Below are positions 24,975 through 32,581 of a DNA stretch of 32,627 nt, in pieces. The DNA comes from Candidatus Uhrbacteria bacterium (GTDB lineage Bacteria; Patescibacteriota; Patescibacteriia; UBA9934; GWF2-40-263): contig JACQXU010000022.1 of assembly GCA_016208545.1 (NCBI GenBank), positions 1 to 32,627 on the forward strand, read 5' to 3'. The notes beneath the pieces are model-generated. The model saw nothing but the letters and a program-made list of their open reading frames with translations, searched no databases and was not told the origin of the DNA. The stretch's first letter is position 1. Each line of letters starts with the position of its first letter. Both the position numbers and the translations under genes were made by a program.

Positions 24975-26056
24975 TACAAAATGATCTTCCTTATTGGCTG
25001 GCGCTTGCCCGATTCCAACCGTTTGGTTCTGTTCGGATGCAAAAACTAATGCGCCGTTTCAAAACAATGCAAAAAGTTTTTTCAGCAAGCGCGTCGTCGC
25101 TCACAGAAGCTGGAATTGAACCGCAAATTGTCAGTCGTTTTTTGCAAGAGAGAATTCATTTGAATCCAGAACAAGAACTTTTGAAGCTGAAAGAAGAGAA
25201 CGTCGAAGCAATAACACTTAACGATGAAAAATATCCTTCACTTTTGAAAACTTTGTATGATCCGCCCGCTGTTTTGTTTGTTCGCGGCAAACTTCCAAGC
25301 GAAGACAAAAAACATTTGGCAGTTGTTGGATCGCGAAAAGCGAGCGGATACGGAAAAGACGCTGTTCGAACTATTGTTGAACCACTTGCGAGAGCTGGGG
25401 TTGTGATTATTAGCGGACTTGCGTACGGAATTGACGCACTTGCGCATCAAGCCGCTCTCGACGCTGGCGGAACAACAGTTGCGGTTTTAGGATCGGGTGT
25501 TGACACAGAAAGTATTTATCCTTCTGCCAACCGAACGCTCGCATCTCAAATTCTCGCGCACAACGGCGCGATCGTGAGCGAATATCCAATCGGAACTTTG
25601 CCGCTAAAATCTTTTTTCCCAGTTCGAAATCGTATCATCGCAGGACTTTCAAGCGGAACTCTCGTTATCGAGGCGGCCCTCAAATCCGGATCGCTCATCA
25701 CAGCTCGTGCCGCTCTTGAACAAGGACGAGACGTTTACGCAGTTCCAGGATCGATATACTCGTCACTAAGTGACGGCCCAAACAATTTGATAAAAATGGG
25801 GGCGATACCTGTCACACAAGCGTCGGATATTTATCCTGTCGAAACGAACGAAAATACTGACAAATACCAACCAGCAAACGAAGAAGAACGCGCACTTTTC
25901 GACGCGATAGAACCAATTCCGCGCCACATTGATGAACTTATTCGACTCACACAACTTCCTCCAGCAACTGTAAATCATGTTCTTACTATTCTTGAAATGA
26001 AAGGCGCGATCAGGCACGATGGCGGACAATATTATTCTCGCAAAAACAATTCGTAG
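24971..26056 (+). CDS. dprA: DNA-processing protein DprA
   Basis: Loads RecA on incoming single-stranded DNA during transformation. 361 residues: an N-terminal helical (SAM/HhH-like) region of about 80 residues, then the Rossmann-like core with AVVGSRKASGYGKDA, GLAYGIDALAHQAAL, TVAVLGSGVD, FPVRNRIIAGLS and SGSLITARAALEQGRDVYAVPG. A C-terminal winged-helix domain (AIEPIPRHIDELIRLTQLP...AIRHDGGQYY) is present. Translationally coupled to pth by ATGA. It suggests natural DNA uptake, but no other competence genes are in the window. An exact 15-bp palindrome CGTCACTAAGTGACG lies in its coding sequence at 25761-25775. Confidence 0.96.
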   Translation: MIQNDLPYWLALARFQPFGSVRMQKLMRRFKTMQKVFSASASSLTEAGIEPQIVSRFLQERIHLNPEQELLKLKEENVEAITLNDEKYPSLLKTLYDPPAVLFVRGKLPSEDKKHLAVVGSRKASGYGKDAVRTIVEPLARAGVVIISGLAYGIDALAHQAALDAGGTTVAVLGSGVDTESIYPSANRTLASQILAHNGAIVSEYPIGTLPLKSFFPVRNRIIAGLSSGTLVIEAALKSGSLITARAALEQGRDVYAVPGSIYSSLSDGPNNLIKMGAIPVTQASDIYPVETNENTDKYQPANEEERALFDAIEPIPRHIDELIRLTQLPPATVNHVLTILEMKGAIRHDGGQYYSRKNNS

Positions 26057-26119
26057 CATGGAGAGCTGGCTCGACTGGGCGCCCGTGAAAGGTAATATCA
26101 TAGAGTTTTATAAAAAAAC

Positions 26120-26148
26120 TTGACGTCCACGAATTTCTATATTAGTAA
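26120..26148 (+). promoter_or_regulatory. Possible topA promoter, leaderless arrangement
   Basis: TTGACG at 26120-26125, a 17-base spacer and TAGTAA at 26143-26148 (weak -10; AATACT at 26147 is an alternative). Only 9 bases lie between it and the topA ATG, so the transcript would start within a few bases of the codon. Confidence 0.45.
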
Positions 26149-26157
26149 TACTTACAC

Positions 26158-28428
26158 ATGTCAACAAAACTCCTCATCGTCGAGTCTCCGACGAAAGCAA
26201 AAACAATTTCAAAATTTTTAGGGAATGATTACACAGTCCTCTCTTCATTTGGTCATATTCGTGACCTTCCAAAAAGCAAAATCGGCGTTGATGTTGAAAA
26301 TGATTTCACTCCAACATACACAATTCCGCCAGACAGCAAAAAACACGTTACTGAACTCAAAAAGGCTGCAAAAAATGTTGATGAAATACTTCTGGCAACT
26401 GACGAAGACCGAGAAGGAGAAGCAATCGCATGGCACGTTGCAAGCGCGCTTGGAATTGATGAAAAGAATGCGAGTCGAATCACTTTTCACGAAATTACAC
26501 GATCCGCGATTGAAGAAGCAGTCTCGCATCCGCGGTCGCTTGATTTGAATCTCGTGAATGCGCAACAAGCCAGACGCATTCTTGATCGTCTGGTTGGATA
26601 TGAACTCTCCCCTTTTTTGTGGCAGAAAGTCCGTCGCGGACTTTCGGCCGGACGCGTGCAATCTGTTGCAATGCGTCTCATAGTTGAACGTGAACGCGAG
26701 CGTTTGGCATTTAAAATTGATGAGTATTGGACGATCGATGCTGTTTTTCAAAAACGGCAAACTTCTTTTCCGGCAAAACTTGTTGAGATGGACGGAAAAA
26801 AATTGGATAAACTCGACATTCACACGAACGAACAAGCTGATAAAATCGTTTCTGATTTGACTGACGCTGATTTTGTCGTGAGCGCGGTTGAAAAAAAAGA
26901 AATCAGCAAAACTCCGCCAACACCATTTACAACTTCTGCTTTACAAATTGATTCAAACAACAAACTTGGATTTAGCGCAAAGCAAACAATGGTTCTCGCG
27001 CAAAAATTGTATGAAACAGGACGCATCACTTACATGCGCACAGACTCTATGAATCTCTCGGAAAAATTTTTGCAAGAAGCGCAAACTTTTATATCAGAGC
27101 GATTCGGCTCGCAGTACGCGACTGGAATCAAACATTACAAAACAAACAAAAAAGGCGCGCAGGAAGCACACGAGGCAATTCGTCCGACAGATGTTAATTC
27201 AAGTCCGGACGTTCTAAAAGGAATACTCGATCCGCGAGAATGGCGGCTTTATGATTTGATTTGGCGTCGAACACTTGCTTCACAATTTCCAAACGCTAAA
27301 CTAGAACGAACGTCAGTTGATCTATCCGCAAAATCTTACACATTTCGAGCAAACGGAAATGGAGTTGTGTTTGATGGTTTCATGAAAATTTATCAAGCCG
27401 CAAAAGAAACTTTATTGCCTTCCCTTTCAAAAGGCGACGCTGTTGAAACTCAAGAAATAAAACCAACACAACATTTCACAGAACCGCCAGCGAGATTTTC
27501 AGACGCGTCGCTTGTGAAAGCGCTCGAGGAATTTGGAATCGGCCGTCCTTCAACTTATGCTCCGACGATCAGCACAATCATCGAACGAGGATATATTGAA
27601 CGCGATGAAAATAAAAAACTTTTTCCAACTGACATTGCAATGATCGTGAATGATTTGTTGGTCGAACATTTTCCGCAAGTCGTTGATTTTGAATTCACTG
27701 CCAAAATGGAAAAAAATTTGGATGATGTTGCAGACGGAGAAATCGATTGGATCCCGATGCTCAAAGAATTTTATGTTCCGTTTCATTCAAACTTAGAAAA
27801 TAAAACAAAAGAGCTTACGCGACAAGACATTATGCCTGATCGCACGCTCGGCACTGATCCGCAAACTGGACTACCAGTAATTTTAAAAACTGGACGTTTT
27901 GGATCGTATGTTCAGCTTGGTGAATACACGGAAGAAGATAAAAAAAATGAAAAACCCAAACCAAAAAGTTCGTCTTTGCTAAAAGGAATGAACGCGGAAT
28001 CTGTAACTCTCGAACAAGCGCTCGCGTGTTTGTCGCTTCCGCGCACGATCGGGACAATGTCTGACGGAGAAGCGATCATTATTTCAAACGGACGTTTCGG
28101 GCCATATCTCAAAGCCGGTGAAAAAACTGCGTCAATTAAAGAACCGTGTGATCCGCTCACAATCACAAAAGAACAAGCAATCGAACTTTTGATTCAATCA
28201 AGCGAACTCAAGAAAAAAATGATGGAACCAATCGCGGAATTTGGTACAGATCCAGAAAGTAGCGGAACGATTTTGCTAAAACACGGACGCTTCGGTCCGT
28301 ATGTTACGGACGGAAAAACAAATGTTTCGCTTGGAAAAAAATTAGAACCGTCGGACATTACTCGCGAAAAAGCAATCGAACTCCTCGCCAAAAAACGCAC
28401 ACGAAGAAAATATGAAAAAAAGGCCTAA
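26158..28428 (+). CDS. topA: DNA topoisomerase I (type IA)
   Basis: Relaxes negative supercoils. Toprim domain: LLIVESPTKAKTISKFLG and ATDEDREGEAIAWHV. Active-site tyrosine Tyr292 is in GRITYMRTDSMNLS. RPSTYAPTISTIIERGY and PPARFSDASLVKALEEFGIGRPS are typical. 756 residues. The C-terminal part has three GRFG-type topoisomerase repeats (KTGRFGSYVQLGE, SNGRFGPYLKAGE, KHGRFGPYVTDGK) and no Cys4 zinc ribbons. It ends in a basic tail KKRTRRKYEKKA whose last codons lie in the terminator stem. Start ATG follows a leaderless-type promoter. Confidence 0.97.
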   Translation: MSTKLLIVESPTKAKTISKFLGNDYTVLSSFGHIRDLPKSKIGVDVENDFTPTYTIPPDSKKHVTELKKAAKNVDEILLATDEDREGEAIAWHVASALGIDEKNASRITFHEITRSAIEEAVSHPRSLDLNLVNAQQARRILDRLVGYELSPFLWQKVRRGLSAGRVQSVAMRLIVERERERLAFKIDEYWTIDAVFQKRQTSFPAKLVEMDGKKLDKLDIHTNEQADKIVSDLTDADFVVSAVEKKEISKTPPTPFTTSALQIDSNNKLGFSAKQTMVLAQKLYETGRITYMRTDSMNLSEKFLQEAQTFISERFGSQYATGIKHYKTNKKGAQEAHEAIRPTDVNSSPDVLKGILDPREWRLYDLIWRRTLASQFPNAKLERTSVDLSAKSYTFRANGNGVVFDGFMKIYQAAKETLLPSLSKGDAVETQEIKPTQHFTEPPARFSDASLVKALEEFGIGRPSTYAPTISTIIERGYIERDENKKLFPTDIAMIVNDLLVEHFPQVVDFEFTAKMEKNLDDVADGEIDWIPMLKEFYVPFHSNLENKTKELTRQDIMPDRTLGTDPQTGLPVILKTGRFGSYVQLGEYTEEDKKNEKPKPKSSSLLKGMNAESVTLEQALACLSLPRTIGTMSDGEAIIISNGRFGPYLKAGEKTASIKEPCDPLTITKEQAIELLIQSSELKKKMMEPIAEFGTDPESSGTILLKHGRFGPYVTDGKTNVSLGKKLEPSDITREKAIELLAKKRTRRKYEKKA

Positions 28429-28441
28429 GCGGCCTTTTTTT
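28415..28441. terminator. Bidirectional intrinsic terminator shared by two convergent genes
   Basis: AAAAAAAGGCC-TAAGC-GGCCTTTTTTT: an 11-bp stem with a 5-base loop and U-tracts in both directions. The topA stop TAA (28426-28428) and the opposite gene's stop TAG (28427-28425) both fall in the loop, so the stem codes for both C-termini. Confidence 0.92.
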
Positions 28442-29084
28442 CTTCACTCGATTCTTCTACTTTTGACGGTTCTTCTTTCCCCTCTTCCTTTCCTCCTTCT
28501 CCTTCCGCTTTGTCCACTTTTCTTTTTCCTGCATCTGCTTTTTTCTTTTTCTCTTCTTCAGCAACTTTTTCTCTTAAACTTTTTTCCGGCTTTGACATTC
28601 CAATTTTTCCAGCCAAGAAAACCCCAAGTCCGACAAGCGGACTCAAAATCGTTAATTCCAACTGTGTCGGATTGGCGGCTTTCCAGTATTTTTTAATTTC
28701 GTCAGTTCCAGCCTTCTCAATCGAAGAGAAAAAATCATCCCACCACATTGCAACTCCCTTTGCCGCTTTTTCAACTCCGCGACCAAACGGCCAAGAGACG
28801 CCGAGCTTGGCAAGCCCACCCCAAAATTTTCCTTGTTGGCTAGGCGGACGTTCAACAACCCTAACTTTTGCCGGCTCTTCTTTTTTCTTTAATCCAGCCG
28901 CCAATCTTACAGCTTCCTCTTCAGATCTGGCTCGATCTTCAACCATTGCTGAATTAAGCACTTCACGGCGCTGTGCGGATTCGTCTTCTGACGAACCAAA
29001 CTCTTCACCTTCAATTTCTGGAGTTTCCTCATCAATTTCAAATCTAGTTGTGTCCATAGGTGGATATTGTTCAAATTCAGACAT
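28425..29084 (-). CDS. Hypothetical single-helix membrane protein with charged tails
   Basis: Not recognised. 219 residues. An acidic N-terminal part (DEETPEIEGEEFGSSEDES) is followed by a central region with many aromatic residues (GKFWGGLAKLGVSWPFGRG, VAMWWDDFFSSIEKAG). One hydrophobic helix lies at about 143-160 (ELTILSPLVGLGVFLAG). A Lys/Glu-rich coiled or disordered tail (EEEKKKKADAGKRKVDKAEGEGGKEEGKEE) ends the protein. It converges on topA, with stop codons overlapping by 4 bases in a common terminator. Its own leaderless-type promoter supports it being expressed. Confidence 0.75.
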   Translation of the reverse strand: MSEFEQYPPMDTTRFEIDEETPEIEGEEFGSSEDESAQRREVLNSAMVEDRARSEEEAVRLAAGLKKKEEPAKVRVVERPPSQQGKFWGGLAKLGVSWPFGRGVEKAAKGVAMWWDDFFSSIEKAGTDEIKKYWKAANPTQLELTILSPLVGLGVFLAGKIGMSKPEKSLREKVAEEEKKKKADAGKRKVDKAEGEGGKEEGKEEPSKVEESSEEKKAA

Positions 29085-29095
29085 ATATTACTTTT

Positions 29096-29124
29096 AATTT
29101 AGCACAAAATCGAACTTACGTCAA
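29096..29124 (-). promoter_or_regulatory. Promoter of the 219-residue protein gene, leaderless arrangement
   Basis: Minus strand: TTGACG at 29124-29119, a 17-base spacer and TAAATT at 29101-29096. There are 11 bases from the -10 box to the ATG at 29084, the same geometry as at the LCP and parA genes. Confidence 0.55.
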
Positions 29125-29219
29125 ACAAAATCCTCCAACCTTCTCAATCGTCACTAAGTGGATGGAATTTTTAAGAAAATTTATTTGTAATTTAAGCAAA
29201 AAAAAATCACACGTTTTTA

Positions 29220-29236
29220 CCGTCACTTAGTGACGG
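29220..29236. promoter_or_regulatory. Palindrome CCGTCACTTAGTGACGG upstream of rel
   Basis: A 17-bp perfect inverted repeat with a single-base centre. A related half-site ATAGTGACGGGG follows at 29241-29252, and CGTCACTAAGTG lies at 29149-29160. It is about 20 bases upstream of the -35 box of the possible rel promoter, so an operator is conceivable. The same core (CGTCACTAAGTGACG) is inside dprA, which argues for a dispersed repeat instead. Confidence 0.5.
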
Positions 29237-29257
29237 GGATATAGTGACGGGGAATAA

Positions 29258-29287
29258 TTGAACTTTTTTCACTGCCCATGGTATGTT
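29258..29287 (+). promoter_or_regulatory. Possible rel promoter
   Basis: TTGAAC at 29258-29263, an 18-base spacer and TATGTT at 29282-29287. If used, transcription begins near 29294, downstream of the first ATG (29278). This favours the second ATG (29314) as the true start. Confidence 0.4.
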
Positions 29288-29313
29288 TAGATTTGAATAA
29301 ACGAACTTCCGCT

Positions 29314-30678
29314 ATGCCAGATTCAACTCACACATTCAAACAGCTTGAAAATTTCGTACAAAAAAACTATACGAATCCTGATTTGGATTTATTGCGTCGA
29401 GCGAATCAAACGGCTGTTGCGGCTCATGAAGGAAAAACTCGGCTAACTGGCGAGCCATTTATCAATCATCCAATTGCGGTTGCGTATCGTCTTGCTGAAA
29501 TGGGACTACATCTCAATGTTGTCGTTGCTGGACTTTTGCACGACGTTGTCGAAGACAGCGAATATGAAATTGAAGATGTGCGAATTGAGTTTGGAGATGA
29601 TATTGCGTCGCTCGTTGACAGTGTTACGAAATTGAAACGCAATGTGAATTATCGAGGCGTTGAACGCTACGCGGAAAACTTGCGCAAAATGTTTCTCGCG
29701 ATGGCAAGCGATGTTAGAGTTGTATTCATGAAATTTGCAGACCGACTACACAACCTTCAAACTCTTTACGGACAACCAAAACACAAACAAGAGCGCATTG
29801 CTCGAGAATCGCTTGAAATTTACGCACCGATTGCTGGACGACTTGGAATGAGCGAAATCAAGGGCGAACTTGAGGATTACGCTTTTGCGTATTTACAACC
29901 AAAAGAATACGAAAGAATGAAGAGCATCATGGATATCAAAGATTCTGATGATCTTGACAAAATTTATGACTTAATCGCGGTTCGAATCGTTGTAAACAAT
30001 GTTGAAGATTGTTATGCGGCGCTCGGCGTTCTTCATCAAAAATGGCGACCAGTGCCGGGACGCATTAAAGATTATATCGCGCAACCAAAACCAAACGGAT
30101 ATCAATCTTTACATACAACAATGTTCACAAGTGAAGGAGAAGTAGTTGAATTTCAAATTCGCACACAGGAAATGCATGAATTGTCAGAATATGGTGTTGC
30201 CGCGCACTGGCGATACAAAGAAGGAAGCGGACAACAAGAACGGAATATGCGATGGATGGAAGAATTGGCGCAAATTCAAAAAGAACTTGCGAGCAAAAAA
30301 GATTTTCTTGAACAACTTGAGTACATGAAAATTGACGTGTTCAACGATCGAATTTTTGTGTTCACTCCGCAGGGAGACGTTATTGATTTACCAGAAGGTG
30401 CGACACCAATTGATTTTGCGTACGCAATTCACTCAAAAGTCGGTGATAAATGTGTTGCCGCGCGCATCAATGACGTGATGCGAAATTTGGACACAAAACT
30501 AACTTCTGGTGATATTATAGAAATAGTAACTGATAAAAATCGAAAAGCTCCTAACCCAGACTGGCTCAAATTTGCGCGCACACGTCACGCAAGAAAAAAA
30601 ATTAGAGACGCAACTCGCAATACAGTTAAAGGTTGGTTCGTAGGAGTTTTGCACGGAAGAGAAAAAGGAGGGAAATAG
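29314..30678 (+). CDS. RelA/SpoT-family protein: intact hydrolase, shortened synthetase, TGS domain
   Basis: Family enzymes make and break (p)ppGpp. Residue numbers count from the first ATG (29278); Met13 at 29314 is preferred. The HD hydrolase domain is complete: RLTGEPFINHP (His64), LLHDVVED (88-93), ADRLHN (Asp155, Asn159). The synthetase domain keeps IYDLIAVRI, GRIKDYIAQPKPNGYQSLHTT (261-281) and VEFQIRT. However, KSIMD at 216-219 runs almost directly into LDKIYDL. About 50 residues that normally lie between, including the GRxKHxYSIYxKM segment that holds basic ATP-binding residues, are missing without any break in frame. A TGS domain (about 350-410) ends the protein at 466 residues; the helical and ACT domains of full-length Rel (over 700 residues) are absent. 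I expect hydrolase activity, with synthetase weak or lost. Confidence 0.9.
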   Translation: MPDSTHTFKQLENFVQKNYTNPDLDLLRRANQTAVAAHEGKTRLTGEPFINHPIAVAYRLAEMGLHLNVVVAGLLHDVVEDSEYEIEDVRIEFGDDIASLVDSVTKLKRNVNYRGVERYAENLRKMFLAMASDVRVVFMKFADRLHNLQTLYGQPKHKQERIARESLEIYAPIAGRLGMSEIKGELEDYAFAYLQPKEYERMKSIMDIKDSDDLDKIYDLIAVRIVVNNVEDCYAALGVLHQKWRPVPGRIKDYIAQPKPNGYQSLHTTMFTSEGEVVEFQIRTQEMHELSEYGVAAHWRYKEGSGQQERNMRWMEELAQIQKELASKKDFLEQLEYMKIDVFNDRIFVFTPQGDVIDLPEGATPIDFAYAIHSKVGDKCVAARINDVMRNLDTKLTSGDIIEIVTDKNRKAPNPDWLKFARTRHARKKIRDATRNTVKGWFVGVLHGREKGGK

Positions 30679-30734
30679 AAGAAAAAACTAATTTCAATTT
30701 TCCTACAATCCTCCCACCCTACAACCCTTTACCA

Positions 30735-31583
30735 CTATCCAATTAGTCTGTCGAGCAAATCTAAAAATTCTTCGCGGGAATAAAATGAGATGGAAATTTT
30801 TCCTTTTCCGTTTGATTCTGAAATTTCAACTTTTGTCCCAAGCACTTCACGTAATTTTTTTTCATGCGCGAGAATGTTTGGATCTTTTTTTGCTCCAGAA
30901 TTACCTGCGCGTTTACTTACAATGCGCGCTTCTGCTTCTCGAACTGAAACATCACCGCTTAACATTTGTTTAAAAAGAGAAAAACGTTTTTTTGTGTCTG
31001 TTTCAGCCAATAAAGTTCGAGCATGGGATTTTGTGATTTGTCCGTTTTTAAGCGCGATTAAAATTTCTTCGGGAAGTTCTAGCAGTCTAAGAATGTTTGC
31101 GATATTTGAACGGCTCTTTCCAACACGTTTTGAAACTTGTTCTTGCGTTAAATTAAATTCTTCAATGAGCGCTTTGTAGGCAAGCGCTTCTTCCAGAGCA
31201 TTCAAATCTTGTCGTTGAATGTTTTCAATAAGCGCAAGTTCGAGTTTTTGTTGTTCTGTTGCGTCGCGAACAATTGCTGGAACGGTTTTGAGCCCAAGAG
31301 TTCTGGCCGCTCGCAGACGCCTCTCTCCAGCGATAAGCTCATATTCACCGTTTGAACGCGTTACAATGAGCGGCTGGATGATTCCGTGTTCTTGAATGGA
31401 GTTGATGAGATCTTCAAGTTCACTCGGTGAAAAATTCGCGCGCGGCTGGCGAGGATTTTCGTGAATTTCTTTAACTGAAATTTCGAGCACCTCATGCCGC
31501 GCTTCAGGAAGAACTTGTTCAGTTATTGATTGCCTTTGTGGGATGAGTGAACCAAGTCCCCTCCCAAGAGCTGGTCTGATCAT
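30735..31583 (-). CDS. parB: Chromosome-partitioning protein ParB
   Basis: CTP-dependent DNA clamp that loads at parS and works with ParA. The start MIRPALGRGLGSLIP is the family's usual N-terminus. The ParB/Srx CTPase core has NPRQPR (43-48) and GERRLRA (86-92). ENIQRQDLN is at 120-128, followed by the helix-turn-helix (LTQEQVSKRVGKSRSNIANILRLLELP). A C-terminal dimerisation domain (LREVLGTKVEIS... onward) is present. 282 residues, full length. It lies 101 bases downstream of parA. It converges with rel; the 56-bp gap between them has no clear terminator. I did not find a parS palindrome in this window by eye. Confidence 0.96.
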   Translation of the reverse strand: MIRPALGRGLGSLIPQRQSITEQVLPEARHEVLEISVKEIHENPRQPRANFSPSELEDLINSIQEHGIIQPLIVTRSNGEYELIAGERRLRAARTLGLKTVPAIVRDATEQQKLELALIENIQRQDLNALEEALAYKALIEEFNLTQEQVSKRVGKSRSNIANILRLLELPEEILIALKNGQITKSHARTLLAETDTKKRFSLFKQMLSGDVSVREAEARIVSKRAGNSGAKKDPNILAHEKKLREVLGTKVEISESNGKGKISISFYSREEFLDLLDRLIG

Positions 31584-31684
31584 AAATTAAATAATCTAAA
31601 TTCGAAATTCTAATATCGAAATCCGAAACTACTAATAAATATTCATCTTTAATCTCAAATCTTTTTTAATACTTGCTTCGAATT
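31584..31684. repeat. AT-rich microrepeat spacer between parA and parB
   Basis: Degenerate TTCGAAATTC / TCGAAATCCGAAAC units (31600-31631) and AT-rich sequence. No separate promoter or terminator stands out, so parB probably depends on the parA transcript. Confidence 0.5.
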
Positions 31685-32458
31685 TCATAAAATTCCTTCT
31701 TCTCTCAAAATAAATTCTTTTGCTAAACGCTCATATGCTTTCGCGGCGCGAGATGATGGATCGTATCCTAAAATTGATTTTCCAAATGATGGTGCTTCGG
31801 CCAGTCGCACACTTCGCGGAATAACAGAACGAAAAATTTTATCAGGAAAATATCTATACAGTTCTTGCAAAACTTCATTTGAAAGCCTTGTGCGAGAATC
31901 GTACATTGTTATAACTGCTCCCATGAGTTCCAAATCAGGACGCAGATTTTCTTTCACCAAATTAATTGTGTTAAGAAGTTGTGTCAATCCTTCAAGGGCA
32001 TAATATTCTGCTTGAACAGGAATGAGAACTGAATCTGACGCAACCAAACCGTTGATCGTGAGCATTCCAAGCGACGGAGGATTATCAATTAAAATATAAT
32101 CGTAATCATTTCGAACTTCAAGAAGCGCCTTGCGCAAAAAATGTTCGCGTTCCTCCGCGTTCACAAGTTCAACGGTCGCACCAGCCAGAGATTGCGTTGC
32201 CGGAAGAAGTTTAAGGCCTGGATGCGCTGTTTTGTGAATCAAATTACGAACGGAATGCGAACCAATCAAACCTTCATAGACTCCGGCTTGTAAAGTTGTG
32301 TGATCTACGCCAAGTCCAGAAGTCGCGTTTGCTTGAGGATCAAGATCAACAAGTAAAACAAATTTTCCGTGTTCAGCCAAAAAAGCCGCGAGATTCACGG
32401 TTGTTGTTGTTTTTCCAACTCCACCTTTTTGATTAACGACCGAAATTATGTGAGCCAT
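31685..32458 (-). CDS. parA: Chromosome-partitioning ATPase ParA (Soj-like)
   Basis: MinD/ParA-type ATPase that moves ParB-parS complexes over the nucleoid. From Met at 32458: MAHIISVVNQKGGVGKTTTT with the deviant Walker A motif (Lys11 and Lys16). Then VDLDPQANAT, the Walker B segment DYILIDNPPSLGMLTINGL, and the C-terminal DPSSRAAKAYERLAKE. 257 residues, normal for chromosomal ParA. A longer frame to 32524 would extend through the promoter and is rejected. The extended -10 box ends 11 bases before the ATG, implying a near-leaderless mRNA. The stop is TGA. Confidence 0.97.
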   Translation of the reverse strand: MAHIISVVNQKGGVGKTTTTVNLAAFLAEHGKFVLLVDLDPQANATSGLGVDHTTLQAGVYEGLIGSHSVRNLIHKTAHPGLKLLPATQSLAGATVELVNAEEREHFLRKALLEVRNDYDYILIDNPPSLGMLTINGLVASDSVLIPVQAEYYALEGLTQLLNTINLVKENLRPDLELMGAVITMYDSRTRLSNEVLQELYRYFPDKIFRSVIPRSVRLAEAPSFGKSILGYDPSSRAAKAYERLAKEFILREEGIL

Positions 32459-32469
32459 ACGCGAAAGAT

Positions 32470-32478
32470 AGTATAACA
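32470..32478 (-). promoter_or_regulatory. Extended -10 promoter of parA
   Basis: Minus strand TGTTATACT: TG, one base, then TATACT (32475-32470). No good -35 box is seen. Transcription would begin near 32463, about 4-5 bases before the ATG at 32458. Confidence 0.6.
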
Positions 32479-32498
32479 AAAACATCCGCGCAATGCAC

Positions 32499-32537
32499 GA
32501 AAAAACAAAATTTCCCCTCGCCAAGCGAGAGGAAATT
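32499..32537 (-). terminator. Intrinsic terminator of the initiator tRNA gene
   Basis: AATTTCC-T-CTCGC-TTG-GCGAG-G-GGAAATT (minus strand, 32537-32509): a long stem with one internal mismatch, followed by TTTTGTTTTTT. It begins 1 base after the encoded CCA of the tRNA, and separates it from parA. Confidence 0.9.
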
Positions 32538-32538
32538 C

Positions 32539-32581
32539 TGGTTGCGGGGGTTGGATTTGAACCAACGACCTCAAGGTTATG
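32539..32581 (-). tRNA. Initiator tRNA-fMet (CAU), 3' exon only
   Basis: These 43 bases on the minus strand equal positions 34-76 of an initiator tRNA: anticodon CAT, AA, stem CCTTG, variable loop AGGTC, T arm GTTGG-TTCAAAT-CCAAC, acceptor CCCCGCA, A73 and CCA. The 3' acceptor strand with A72 is the initiator type (C1-A72 mismatch expected). The sequence just upstream of CAT does not pair with CCTTG and lacks U33, so the gene is interrupted there. The 5' exon should lie beyond the right window edge. A tRNA fragment or pseudogene is the alternative, but the following strong terminator argues for an active gene. Confidence 0.85.

Noticed and set aside
26245..26835. 196-residue minus-strand frame opposite topA
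   Set aside because: It is antisense to the strongly conserved Toprim region and has no recognisable features.
32459..32524. N-terminal extension of ParA
   Set aside because: It would cover the extended -10 promoter and part of the tRNA terminator; MAHIISVVNQKGG is the standard ParA start.
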